Positions 51,297 through 59,548 of a stretch of 64,000 nt of DNA are shown piece after piece. Location of the stretch: contig NZ_JHVH01000002.1 of assembly GCF_000620045.1 (NCBI RefSeq), positions 248,001-312,000 on the forward strand, given 5' to 3'. Source of the DNA: Halomonas halodenitrificans DSM 735 (GTDB lineage: Bacteria; Pseudomonadota; Gammaproteobacteria; Pseudomonadales; Halomonadaceae). The notes beneath the pieces are model-generated. The model worked only from the letters and a program-made list of their open reading frames with translations. It did not search any database and was not told where the DNA came from. Every line of letters starts with the position of its first letter. Position 1 is the stretch's first letter. The translations under genes were made by a program, and so were the position numbers.

Positions 51297-52436
51297 TTAG
51301 CCCCGGCGGGGCGGCACGCCGGTGGCGCGCCTATGCACAAGATGCCGGCGAAGTCGCTCGCTGGCAAGGCCCGCCACCAGGCCGACCAACGCCCCGCCGA
51401 TTAGTGTGGCCACGGCGGTGGCGCCGATCACCGGCCGGCAATCGGGGCGCGCATCGAATAGCCGCTTGCTCAGCGTAAGCTCGATCCCGGCAAAGGCCAG
51501 CAGGGCACCCACCACCGGCGTGGGAATCGCCACCAGCCAGGCGACAATGGCATCGCCCTGCAGCGCGGCCAGGGCACAGGCCGCGGCCATGGTCAGCGGG
51601 GCGATCAGGCTGCGAGCGCCGAAGCGATAATGGGCGGCCATGCCGCCGGCGCCGTGGCACATGGGCATGGCCCCCAGGGGTGTCAGCACCAGGTTGAGCA
51701 GCCCGCTGGAAGCCGCCAGGCGCCGTTCGCTGACGCGCGCCGCGGCGCCGGGAAACAGTGAGTGCGACACGGCCGCGGCCACCACCACGGCATTGAGCAG
51801 CGTCAGCGGCAGCTGGGCCAGTACCCCGCCGGCCACCGAGGTCGGTGAGATGCCATCGCCGACCGGCGTCGCGTTCATGGCCGCCGGCAGAGTGTCGCCC
51901 GGCGCCAGCCAAAGGGCGGCGACGACCACCAGCAGCGCCCAGGGTCCACGTGGCCAGAGCCAGGACAGGCCCAGCGCCGCCATGGCCGGTAGCGCCAGCC
52001 ACCATCCCGTTGCCATCATCTTGAGCGCCAATGCCACCAGCATCAGCCCGAGCCCGGCCTGCAGGCCCACCGTCACGGACTGAGGCAGGGCCCGGGCCGC
52101 ACGGCCCAGATAAGGGGTGGCGGCCAATGCCAGCAGTATCAGGCCCAGCGTGGTGCCGACCAGGGCCGTTTCGCCGGCGGTGAGGCCACCCACGAGCATC
52201 ATCGCGCCCAGCGCCTTCATCGGCTGCACGGCAATGGGCGCGCGATAGAGCAGGGCCACCAGCAGATAGCCGACGGCAAAGCCGATAAACACCGGGCGTG
52301 GCGCCAGCACGCCTAGGGTCGTCGCGGCGATGACATAGGGCAGCAGGGTGCCCAGATCGCCGAAGGCGCCGGAAACATCGCCGCCCAGTGCCCAGAGGGT
52401 CTGCCGACGAGAGCGTTTTTCACTTGAGGAGGTCAT
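51297..52436 (-). CDS. MOT1-like sulfate/molybdate transporter
   Basis: A 379-residue membrane protein with ten or more hydrophobic spans related to the SulP group but without a STAS domain. The N-terminal GDVSGAFGDLGTLLPYVIA and VQPMKALGAMMLVGG are the two signatures of MOT1 molybdate transporters of plants and algae and their bacterial relatives. Its neighbour is a molbindin, so molybdate uptake is the best prediction. GGAGG precedes ATG 52436. Confidence 0.9.
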   Translation of the reverse strand: MTSSSEKRSRRQTLWALGGDVSGAFGDLGTLLPYVIAATTLGVLAPRPVFIGFAVGYLLVALLYRAPIAVQPMKALGAMMLVGGLTAGETALVGTTLGLILLALAATPYLGRAARALPQSVTVGLQAGLGLMLVALALKMMATGWWLALPAMAALGLSWLWPRGPWALLVVVAALWLAPGDTLPAAMNATPVGDGISPTSVAGGVLAQLPLTLLNAVVVAAAVSHSLFPGAAARVSERRLAASSGLLNLVLTPLGAMPMCHGAGGMAAHYRFGARSLIAPLTMAAACALAALQGDAIVAWLVAIPTPVVGALLAFAGIELTLSKRLFDARPDCRPVIGATAVATLIGGALVGLVAGLASERLRRHLVHRRATGVPPRRG

Positions 52437-52596
52437 GCCTCCACTCTAGCCCTCGAAGTGAGGTCAGGCACCCCGACCTGTAGTGATCAAGTATTTTTGG
52501 CCACCGAGTTTTGAGCATTCCAGTAGTTCTTCGCTGCCACATTCGACAGCAGTACAAGATACCGCTGTCGGGCTATAGGCTCAGTCTTCATCAGGG

Positions 52597-52911
52597 CTAG
52601 TTACGTGATGGCATCACCACCCACTCCGGTTCTTCAAATTCGCCGATGACATGGATCTCGCAGCAGGGTGCGGCGCTCTGGATGATCGCCTTGATCCGAG
52701 GGGCGGGCTGGGCTTCCATGGCGTCGCGGCTGGCCTTGCTGTCCCAGTGGGCGATGGCGATCAGGGTCCTGGGATCGTCGACCTTGCGGTGCAGTTCGGT
52801 GCCGCGGGCGCCGGGGGCCTGCTGGATCAGTTCGCTGGCGCGCACCCAGGCGTCGGCGTACTCCTCCGCGGTGTGGCCGTCGCGGATCTTCACTTCGAAG
52901 ATGTATTTCAC
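52597..52911 (-). CDS. Antibiotic-biosynthesis-monooxygenase-like small protein (ABM domain)
   Basis: A 104-residue protein with a dimeric alpha/beta-barrel ABM-like domain (YIFEVKIRDGHTAEEYADAWVRASELIQQAPGARGTELHRK, then IAIAHWDSKASRDAM). The start is a GTG at 52911, because AGGAGAG lies six bases upstream and the protein matches from VKYIFEV; longer frames have no such site. Related proteins are quinol monooxygenases or heme-degrading enzymes, but two Cys near residue 88 and the lack of visible heme ligands leave the function open. An AAACT/AGTTT palindrome lies upstream. Confidence 0.75.
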   Translation of the reverse strand: MKYIFEVKIRDGHTAEEYADAWVRASELIQQAPGARGTELHRKVDDPRTLIAIAHWDSKASRDAMEAQPAPRIKAIIQSAAPCCEIHVIGEFEEPEWVVMPSRN

Positions 52912-53006
52912 GTTGACTCTCCTGATGGTGGGCTCATGGCCGATGCCGAATGGAATTCGGGGTGTATGAGAAAGCGTTAGCTTATCGAAACCCGTCCAGG
53001 TCAATA

Positions 53007-53018
53007 AAACTTTAGTTT
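53007..53018. promoter_or_regulatory. Possible operator palindrome
   Basis: AAACT and AGTTT arms around TT lie between the divergent ABM and DASS genes, in an AT-rich stretch. A short perfect palindrome such as this can arise by chance. Confidence 0.3.
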
Positions 53019-53116
53019 AATGCTGTTAGCGTTGGCGCGTGGCTTTGCGATGGAGTCGGCGTCTAGGAGCCCCTCGTTTTAGCTACTCCTCTCAATACTT
53101 ATCAGGGAAAGCGTTC

Positions 53117-54595
53117 ATGTCCCAACTTCAACAAGGCGCCTCGGATCTGCGGCTGGTGCCGGCGTTAGTGGCGGTGGTGGTCGGCTTGGTGGTGTGGTTG
53201 CTGCCCCAGCCGGCTGATGTGTCCGACCAAGGGTGGCTGATGCTGGCCATGTTCATCGGCACCATTGCCGCGATCATCGGCAAGGCGATGCCGATTGGTG
53301 CCATCTCGATCGTCGCCATTGCGATGGTGGCCGCCACGGGGGTGACCAGCGATAATCCTGGCGGAGCCATCAGTGATGCGCTGGGCAGTTTTACCAGCCC
53401 GCTGATCTGGCTTATCGCTATTGCTATCATGATCTCCCGCGGTCTGATCAAGACTGGCTTGGGAGCGCGCATTGGCTACTATTTCATCTCGGTATTCGGT
53501 AGGCGCACACTGGGCATTGGCTATGCGCTGGCGTTCTCTGAGCTGACCATCGCCCCTGTAACCCCCAGTAATACCGCTCGCGGGGGTGGCATCATCCACC
53601 CCATCATGCTGTCGATCGCTCACAGCTTCGGTTCGACTCCCAAGAACGGTAATACCGGCAAGATCGGCAAGTATCTGGCGCTGGTCAACTATCACAGCAA
53701 CCCCATCACCTCGGCGATGTTCATCACCGCCACGGCGCCTAACCCGCTGACCGTCAAGCTGATTGCCGAGGCCACCGGTGCTGCGATCAACCTGAGCTGG
53801 ACCACCTGGGCATTGGCCATGCTGTTGCCGGGGCTGGTGGCGATCACTTTGATGCCGCTGGTGCTCTATATTCTTTATCCGCCCGAGATCAAGAAGACCG
53901 AGGATGCGGCGAGCTTCGCCCGTCAGAAGCTGGTCGAGCTGGGTCGAGTGACGCGAGACGAGAAGATCATGCTGGGCGTTTTCCTGGTCCTTTTGTTGCT
54001 GTGGGCTGATGTACCCATGTGGCTTTTCGGTGAGGGTTTTCAGCTCAACGCTACCACCACCGCCTTTATTGGTCTCTCCATCCTGCTGCTGACTGGTGTG
54101 CTGACCTGGCAGGATGTGCTCAGCGAGAAGAGCGCCTGGGACACGCTGCTGTGGTTCGGAGCCCTGGTCATGATGGCCTCACAGCTGAATCAGCTCGGTG
54201 TCATCGACTGGTTCTCTGCCACCATTCAAGGTCTGATTACCCAGGCGGGTGTGGGCTGGGCTGGAGCTAGTGCGATGCTGGTAGTGGTGTTCCTCTATAG
54301 CCACTATTTCTTCGCCAGTACCACTGCACATATCACGGCAATGATGGGGGCCTTCCTGACAGTTGGCCTCGCCATGGGGGCGCCGGCGATGCCGTTTGTA
54401 CTGATGATGGCGGCGGCCTCGTCGATCATGATGACCCTGACCCACTATGCCACGGGTACTTCACCGGTGATCTTTGGTTCCGGCTATGTGCTGCTGGGCG
54501 AGTGGTGGCGCGCCGGCTTCGTGATGAGCGTGGTCAACCTGCTGGTCTGGGTTGTAGTGGGCGGCCTATGGTGGAAACTGCTTGGCTACTGGTAA
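53117..54595 (+). CDS. DASS-family anion permease (dicarboxylate/2-oxoglutarate translocator type)
   Basis: A 492-residue membrane protein with about 12 spans. ELTIAPVTPSNTARGGGI and the later THYATGTSPVIFGSG are the two Na+/anion-binding (SNT and SPT-like) signatures of the divalent anion:Na+ symporter group, closest to SodiT1/CitT exchangers. It was started at ATG 53117; the preceding frame lacks a ribosome site. Substrates are di- or tricarboxylates; which one is not predictable. A DUF3592 gene follows after nine bases. Confidence 0.9.
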   Translation: MSQLQQGASDLRLVPALVAVVVGLVVWLLPQPADVSDQGWLMLAMFIGTIAAIIGKAMPIGAISIVAIAMVAATGVTSDNPGGAISDALGSFTSPLIWLIAIAIMISRGLIKTGLGARIGYYFISVFGRRTLGIGYALAFSELTIAPVTPSNTARGGGIIHPIMLSIAHSFGSTPKNGNTGKIGKYLALVNYHSNPITSAMFITATAPNPLTVKLIAEATGAAINLSWTTWALAMLLPGLVAITLMPLVLYILYPPEIKKTEDAASFARQKLVELGRVTRDEKIMLGVFLVLLLLWADVPMWLFGEGFQLNATTTAFIGLSILLLTGVLTWQDVLSEKSAWDTLLWFGALVMMASQLNQLGVIDWFSATIQGLITQAGVGWAGASAMLVVVFLYSHYFFASTTAHITAMMGAFLTVGLAMGAPAMPFVLMMAAASSIMMTLTHYATGTSPVIFGSGYVLLGEWWRAGFVMSVVNLLVWVVVGGLWWKLLGYW

Positions 54596-54604
54596 GGATG
54601 CTCC

Positions 54605-55072
54605 ATGATGTCAGAATTACCCCTGCTGATTGCTCTCGCCGCCCTGGTCGGGGCGGCGCTCACTGCCCGCGGCATATGGCGCCGTCGTGGAGTCAGCCGC
54701 TGGCCCACGGCCACGGCGGAGGTGGTGGCGGTGGATATCGTCGAGCATCGCCAGCATTCCCGGCGGCGCGAGCACCTCGAGCAGCAGGCGCGCTATCTGC
54801 CCAGGGTGGAAGTACGCTTCGCGGTGGCGGGGCGGGCGATTGTCACCGATAACCGTCGCTTCGATGCGGCGCCTTCCTTCCCCGAGCGGCACGCCGCCGA
54901 GGCCTGGCTGGAAGACTATCCCGTCGGCGGCTCGCTGGAGGTGCGCTACGACCCGGAGGATCCTCGCCTGGCCCAGTTCGGCCCGTCGCGCATCCCGACA
55001 CGACGCATCGGCCTGGCGCTCTTTTTGCTGGCGATGGCAGGCATGGCGCTGTTTATCTATCTGAAGGGCTGA
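54605..55072 (+). CDS. DUF3592-type membrane protein
   Basis: A 155-residue protein with a span near each end (about 7-23 and 135-151) around a beta-rich soluble part (WPTATAEVVAVDIVEHRQ, VEVRFAVAGRAIVTDNRR, GGSLEVRYDPEDPRLAQ), the pattern of DUF3592. The function of this family is unknown. It follows the DASS gene after nine bases behind AAGGATG and is likely co-transcribed. Confidence 0.82.
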   Translation: MMSELPLLIALAALVGAALTARGIWRRRGVSRWPTATAEVVAVDIVEHRQHSRRREHLEQQARYLPRVEVRFAVAGRAIVTDNRRFDAAPSFPERHAAEAWLEDYPVGGSLEVRYDPEDPRLAQFGPSRIPTRRIGLALFLLAMAGMALFIYLKG

Positions 55073-55162
55073 CCCTGAAGGGCTGACACGGCTTTCTCTT
55101 GTTAAGACATTGATGTTTCTGCGCGGGGCCGGCAGCATAACGGCCTTTTGCGTGGAGGATTC

Positions 55163-56224
55163 ATGCGCCGCTATTTGCTGGCCGGGCTACTGGCCCTCGC
55201 TCCCCTGGCGGCCCAGGGAGATGTCGTCTTGGGCAGCTGGAACATCAAGCATCTGGGTTGGAACAACGACAAGGCGGTGGGGCAGGTGGCACATGTGGCC
55301 AACCACTTCGACCTGCTGGCGATACAGGAGTTGATGGACCCGGCGGCGCTTGCGGCGCTGGAAGACGAGCTGGAGGCGCTGTCCGGCGAGGCCTGGTCCT
55401 CCATGGCGAGCCATGCCCTGGGTCGCAGCAGCTATGAAGAGCACTATGGCTTCCTGTGGCGCGAGAGCGAGGTGGCCTACGAGGACGGCGCGGTGGTGTT
55501 TATCGACCATGGCGATGTGTTCAGCCGCGAGCCCTATTCGGCGCGCTTCCGCGATGTGGAGACCGACGAACGCTTTGCCGCCGCCACGGTGCATGTGGTC
55601 TATGGCGATAGCGTCAGCGACCGGCTGCCGGAGATCGAGGCGCTGGCCGACTACTGGCAGTGGCTGGGCGAGGCGCATCCCGATACGCCGCGGCTGCTGA
55701 TGGGGGACTTCAACCTGTCGCCGGAGCATGACGCCTGGGCGCCGCTGCGTGAGCAGGGCGCGGTGCCGGCGGTGGTCGAGGGCGCCTCCACGCTTGCGAC
55801 CACGGCGGGCCAGTACGCCAACCTCTACGACAATCTGTGGTACGACGCCGGGCGCCTGGCGCCGGATGACAAGGGCGTGCTGCGCTTCCCCGAACTGCTG
55901 CCGTTTCCTCATCAGGAGGCCCGCGACCGCGTGTCCGACCACGTGCCGGTGTATGTGGCGCTGAACGGCGCGACGCTGGAGCGCCGCGCCGCCGATGGGG
56001 GTGAGCTGCTGGCCAGCCAGCAGGGGTCGAGCTGCATCGACCTCAACGCCAGCGGCCTCGACCGCCTGGCCGAGCTGCCCCATGTGGGGCCGGCCCGCGC
56101 CCAGGCGATCATCTCCGGGCGGCCCTGGCAGACGCCGAGCGAGCTGGCGCGGGTGAGCGGCATCGGCGAGGGACGCCTGAACGATATTCGCGCCAGCGGC
56201 CTGCTGTGCGGCAGCCAGGGCTAG
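55163..56224 (+). CDS. Secreted endonuclease/exonuclease/phosphatase protein with helix-hairpin-helix tail
   Basis: A 353-residue exported protein: short signal peptide (LAGLLALAPLAAQG), an EEP domain with SWNIKHLG, AIQELMD, LMGDFNLSPEHD and SDHVPVYV (DNase I-like metal and catalytic positions), and a C-terminal helix-hairpin-helix region (about 298-345; DRLAELPHVGPARAQAII, ARVSGIGEGRLNDI) of the ComEA type. The tail should bind DNA, so the protein may degrade or process extracellular or periplasmic DNA. GGAGG precedes ATG 55163. The domains are clear, the role inferred. Confidence 0.88.
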   Translation: MRRYLLAGLLALAPLAAQGDVVLGSWNIKHLGWNNDKAVGQVAHVANHFDLLAIQELMDPAALAALEDELEALSGEAWSSMASHALGRSSYEEHYGFLWRESEVAYEDGAVVFIDHGDVFSREPYSARFRDVETDERFAAATVHVVYGDSVSDRLPEIEALADYWQWLGEAHPDTPRLLMGDFNLSPEHDAWAPLREQGAVPAVVEGASTLATTAGQYANLYDNLWYDAGRLAPDDKGVLRFPELLPFPHQEARDRVSDHVPVYVALNGATLERRAADGGELLASQQGSSCIDLNASGLDRLAELPHVGPARAQAIISGRPWQTPSELARVSGIGEGRLNDIRASGLLCGSQG

Positions 56225-56413
56225 CCTGTCGGCGGTTAGCTTCCATAAAGCTGGGAGAAGGAAGGGCGTCAAGCGAGTCGGTGCCTGTGTCCTCGATTAT
56301 CCACGGCTACCCTGAGTAGGGTAGGGGCGAATGCCCGGAGTGCATTCGGCGATGCCAACAGCCATGCACTCAACCATGGGTTTAACGAGGGACGTAACGA
56401 CAGGAGACAGGCC

Positions 56414-56977
56414 ATGTTTATCGCCATATCGACACATCCGCCGAGGCGCTCTTGTAGCAGAGGGCGTATCGCGGCGATGATCGCCGGGGCGCTGATGGGG
56501 CTCGGGCTGAGTGCCGCAAGCGTCGCGGCAGAACCCGTGAGACCCGATCTGACGCCTAAGCTGCAAGGGCTGCTGAAGAAAGAGATGATTCAGATAGAGC
56601 TGGCCATGCAGGAGGTCTACACCGCCATGCTTCAGGGCAAACATGACGTGGTGGCCGAGAAGGGGCAGTCGATTCACGACAGCTTTATCCTCGAGCAGTC
56701 GTTGACCGATCAGGATCGTCAGGATCTGAAGGCTGCCGTGCCCCAGGAATTCCTGCAGATGGATGGCTATTTTCACGAGCTCTCGGCGTCTCTGGCCGAG
56801 GCCGGCCGGGCCCGGGACACGGCGCGTCAGGTGGCAGTATATGGCCGCATGACCGAGACCTGCGTGGCGTGTCACAGCGCCTATGTGACCGATCGCTTCG
56901 AGGGGCTCGAAGACGCCGAGATCCCGAGCGGTTGGGGAGCAGCCACCGCCGAGCATGAGAGCGACTCGGAAGGTTGA
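56414..56977 (+). CDS. c-type cytochrome, c'-like
   Basis: A 187-residue exported helical protein with a signal region (IAGALMGLGLSAASVAA) and a single heme-attachment motif CVACH at residues 150-154, near the C-terminus, as in cytochrome c' and relatives with four-helix bundles. The N-region before the signal is unusually long and has two Cys. Cytochromes c' bind NO and O2 and may protect against NO. The axial ligand is presumably the CxxCH His. The exact subfamily is uncertain. Confidence 0.78.
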   Translation: MFIAISTHPPRRSCSRGRIAAMIAGALMGLGLSAASVAAEPVRPDLTPKLQGLLKKEMIQIELAMQEVYTAMLQGKHDVVAEKGQSIHDSFILEQSLTDQDRQDLKAAVPQEFLQMDGYFHELSASLAEAGRARDTARQVAVYGRMTETCVACHSAYVTDRFEGLEDAEIPSGWGAATAEHESDSEG

Positions 56978-57042
56978 TCTATCCCGGTCCGGCGGCATGA
57001 TGCCGCTGGGCCGTTCTATCTATCAGAAAGGAGTCTTGCGTG

Positions 57043-57630
57043 ATGCCTCTTACCCCCTTCGACCAGGTCATGGCCGCGCTGGATGCGCTGCACGCCCGGG
57101 ATCCCCGCCATGTCAGTGTGGAGGGCGAGAGCGTGCCCAAGGAGCTTTGGCATGCCGGGCGCATGAGTGTCTGGCTGGAGAAGCTGCATGAGCATCCCGA
57201 TGAGCGGATGCGGCTGGCCGTACGCGGGCAGCACCTGCAGCGCTGGGAGGTGCCGCGCAGCGAATACCCCGAAGGCCGCGTGGGCTACCTGACCTGGCGG
57301 CGCGATCAGGGCCAGCGGGCCGGTGCGACCACCGCGGCACTGATGCGCGAGGCGGGCTATGACGAGGCGGATGCCGAGGCGGTGGCACGCATGATCCGCA
57401 AGCAGGGGCTGGGACGAGAGGCGGGTTCCCAGGCGGTGGAGGACTGCGCCTGCCTGGTGTTTCTGGAGGGCTACTTCGCCGACTTCTCCCGGCAAATCGA
57501 CCATGACCATCTGATTCGCATCGTGCAGATGACCTGGAAGAAGATGTCGCCGCGGGCCCATGAGCTGGCGCTGGCGTTGCCGATGACCGACGCGGCGCGG
57601 TCGCTGGTGGAAGAAGCGCTGGCGGGATAA
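57043..57630 (+). CDS. DUF4202 family protein
   Basis: A 195-residue soluble protein: FDQVMAALDALHARDPR, a PKELWHAGRMSVWLEKL stretch with conserved His, LAVRGQHLQRWEVPRSEYPEGRVGYLTWRR, and EDCACLVFLEGYFADFSRQ. This is the DUF4202 pattern, of unknown function but with HD-like His and Asp residues. GTG 57040 and ATG 57043 are both possible starts behind AAGGAG. It has no clear partner; a terminator follows. Confidence 0.82.
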   Translation: MPLTPFDQVMAALDALHARDPRHVSVEGESVPKELWHAGRMSVWLEKLHEHPDERMRLAVRGQHLQRWEVPRSEYPEGRVGYLTWRRDQGQRAGATTAALMREAGYDEADAEAVARMIRKQGLGREAGSQAVEDCACLVFLEGYFADFSRQIDHDHLIRIVQMTWKKMSPRAHELALALPMTDAARSLVEEALAG

Positions 57631-57666
57631 GGCAATACATGGCCTGCCGCAAGGCCTGGCATGACG

Positions 57667-57703
57667 ACGACGGCCGAGCCCTGCGAGAGGGCTCGGCCGT
57701 CGT
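57667..57703. terminator. Strong bidirectional terminator
   Basis: A perfect 16-bp stem (arms 57667-57682 and 57688-57703) with a GCGAG loop lies between the convergent DUF4202 and small exported-protein genes. Confidence 0.88.
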
Positions 57704-57745
57704 GCGTTCGAGACGAGAAAGGGGCCGCGGCGGCCCGGCGTGGTG

Positions 57746-58120
57746 TTACTCGGTCAGGATCTGGGCGGCTTCGAGGTAGGCGCTACCATGGCTGCGTACG
57801 CGCTCCTGCTCGAGGGTCTCGGAACCCAGGTGTAGCTCTTCGAGGTCCACCGCCATGGTGTCGAGCTCATCGTTGATCTTCGCCAGGGCGTTCTCGAGAG
57901 TGTAGGAAAGCTCGTGGATGGTGCCGAGGTCGGCATTGCTGAGCTCGTCCTGGGACAGCAGCTCGGCCAGCTGGTGATTGGTCTCGGTGAAGTTGGTGAC
58001 CGCCTGCTCGAGAGACTCGGCGCTCTCGCCCTCGAAGTGCTCGGCACGCTCCTGGTCGTCGGCGCTGGCGGCGGTGCCCAGCAGGCCGAAGCACATGGCG
58101 GTGAACAGTAACTTCTTCAT
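57746..58120 (-). CDS. Small exported helical protein (DUF6746-like)
   Basis: A 124-residue protein with a signal peptide (MKKLLFTAMCFGLLGTAASA) and an acidic, fully helical mature part with heptad-like spacing (ESLEQAVTNFTETNHQLAELL, ELSYTLENALAKINDELDTM). It resembles DUF6746-type periplasmic proteins of pseudomonads and halomonads. Three Fur-like sequences lie directly upstream, so expression is probably induced by iron limitation. Its function is unknown. Confidence 0.8.
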   Translation of the reverse strand: MKKLLFTAMCFGLLGTAASADDQERAEHFEGESAESLEQAVTNFTETNHQLAELLSQDELSNADLGTIHELSYTLENALAKINDELDTMAVDLEELHLGSETLEQERVRSHGSAYLEAAQILTE

Positions 58121-58133
58121 GGGAGACCTCTCT

Positions 58134-58219
58134 GTTGATGAGAATCGTTTACCTGGATAATCCTAGCCCCTCTCTTGGTTAATGACAACCATTACGTTTT
58201 GTTTATGAGAGTCGTTTGT
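58134..58219 (-). promoter_or_regulatory. Array of three Fur-like boxes
   Basis: GTTGATGAGAATCGTTTAC (58134-58152), GTTAATGACAACCATTACG (58178-58196) and GTTTATGAGAGTCGTTTGT (58201-58219) each resemble the 19-bp Fur consensus, the second being the best at about 14 of 19. They lie upstream of the gene at 57746-58120. Confidence 0.72.
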
Positions 58220-58233
58220 TATTCCTTGCCTCA

Positions 58234-59292
58234 TTAGGCCTGCCTGAATGGCAGTGTCAGCGTGAGGCCCTCCGTGGCCTCGCAGGGCTTGCCGTGACGC
58301 AGCGTCAGGCGCCGCTCGGTGAGGTTCATGACCACGGCGAACAGCGTCTCCATGCGTTCATCGGCGGGCTGGTCGGGATTGAAGTGCCGACAGATCGACT
58401 GGGGATGATTGTCGTGGTCGGCGAGGATCTCGAACAGGGCCGCCTCGCTCGCCGGGGCCGATTCCCCCAGGCCACTCAGCAGCGCGTCCAGGCGCTCCAG
58501 GCGCGGGCGTGAGTCGGGGCGCGGGAAGTCCTCTATCTGGCAGGTAACGGCGGCGTCGTAGAGGTGGTTGGTATGGGTGACGGCCCCGTCGCGGGGACCA
58601 AGCACGCCGGGTTCGCCGGGATGCACCTCCAGGCCTGCCGCCTGGCCGTCGGCGCTTGCCACCAGGAAATGGGCCGGCGAGCAGACCCGGCTGTCGGTGG
58701 CCACGGCCCGGGCGCTGGCCGGGTCGGGGCTCTCGAGAATCTTGCGCAGCGCCACATGAATGGGCAGCCCCTCACCACAGGTTCGGGAACGAATGGCGTT
58801 AAGGCAGACGCCGATGCCGTGGGCGTTCATGCCGATCTTGGCCACCATACCGGCCTCGCCGATGCTGACCAGCGGGACGGCATCGTCGCCCTCGATATGC
58901 AGTGCCACCACGTTGTCGAGCTGGTCGGCGCGCCAGTCCCAGTTCTGGGCCAGCCACTGATTGCCGCCGCGCTCGAGGGCGAAGGCCGAGCAGCCGCCGC
59001 TGGCCTGGGTCAGCGAGATCTCGCTGCGACAGTTGAGGGTCAGGATATCGGCGAACGCCAGCCCGGCACCCTCGGCGATGCCGGCCATCTCCTCGAGAAT
59101 GGCAGGGAAGCGCTTTTCGATCATGGCGCCGAAGCGTTCGGCCTCTCGGCGCGCCTGTTCCCAGTCGAGCCCCACGAAGTCCTGAAAGAGGCGGTCGTAG
59201 ACGCCGATGCTGGTGTGGATCAGCGGCGCATGGGCACGGCCGTGCGCCAGGCCGATATCGCGGCGACTGCCGCGAAGATGGGTAAGCTGCAT
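58234..59292 (-). CDS. C45-family autoproteolytic acyltransferase/hydrolase
   Basis: A 352-residue Ntn-hydrolase of the acyl-CoA:6-aminopenicillanate acyltransferase type. The segment SGGCSAFALERGG carries the expected nucleophile Cys101, exposed by self-cleavage before it; WLAQNWDWRADQLDN and GEAGMVAKIGMNAHGIGVCLN are the next conserved blocks. Bacterial members hydrolyse amides or acyl-amino compounds of unknown identity. It is monocistronic. Two Arg and Asp residues that normally line the site are plausible but not verified. Confidence 0.88.
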   Translation of the reverse strand: MQLTHLRGSRRDIGLAHGRAHAPLIHTSIGVYDRLFQDFVGLDWEQARREAERFGAMIEKRFPAILEEMAGIAEGAGLAFADILTLNCRSEISLTQASGGCSAFALERGGNQWLAQNWDWRADQLDNVVALHIEGDDAVPLVSIGEAGMVAKIGMNAHGIGVCLNAIRSRTCGEGLPIHVALRKILESPDPASARAVATDSRVCSPAHFLVASADGQAAGLEVHPGEPGVLGPRDGAVTHTNHLYDAAVTCQIEDFPRPDSRPRLERLDALLSGLGESAPASEAALFEILADHDNHPQSICRHFNPDQPADERMETLFAVVMNLTERRLTLRHGKPCEATEGLTLTLPFRQA

Positions 59293-59548
59293 GGTGATCT
59301 CCGCACGCGGACATGTCGGATCACTCTAGCATGCGTTCAGTACGGGGTCGGTAGCGCACCGGCCCCGGAGGCTCGGCTCTATGCGCGCGGCGCGTCAACC
59401 CCGGCCTGATCGATCAGACATGGTGGTGAAGGCGCCCCCTGGGACCAAGCGTTGGTAAGGCAGGCTTGAGTTTTTCCCTCTGCCCTTCCAGATTTAGGGT
59501 TGTGTCATTTCTGCAAACCAGTCCTGTAAACCAAGCGAGACGAACAAT

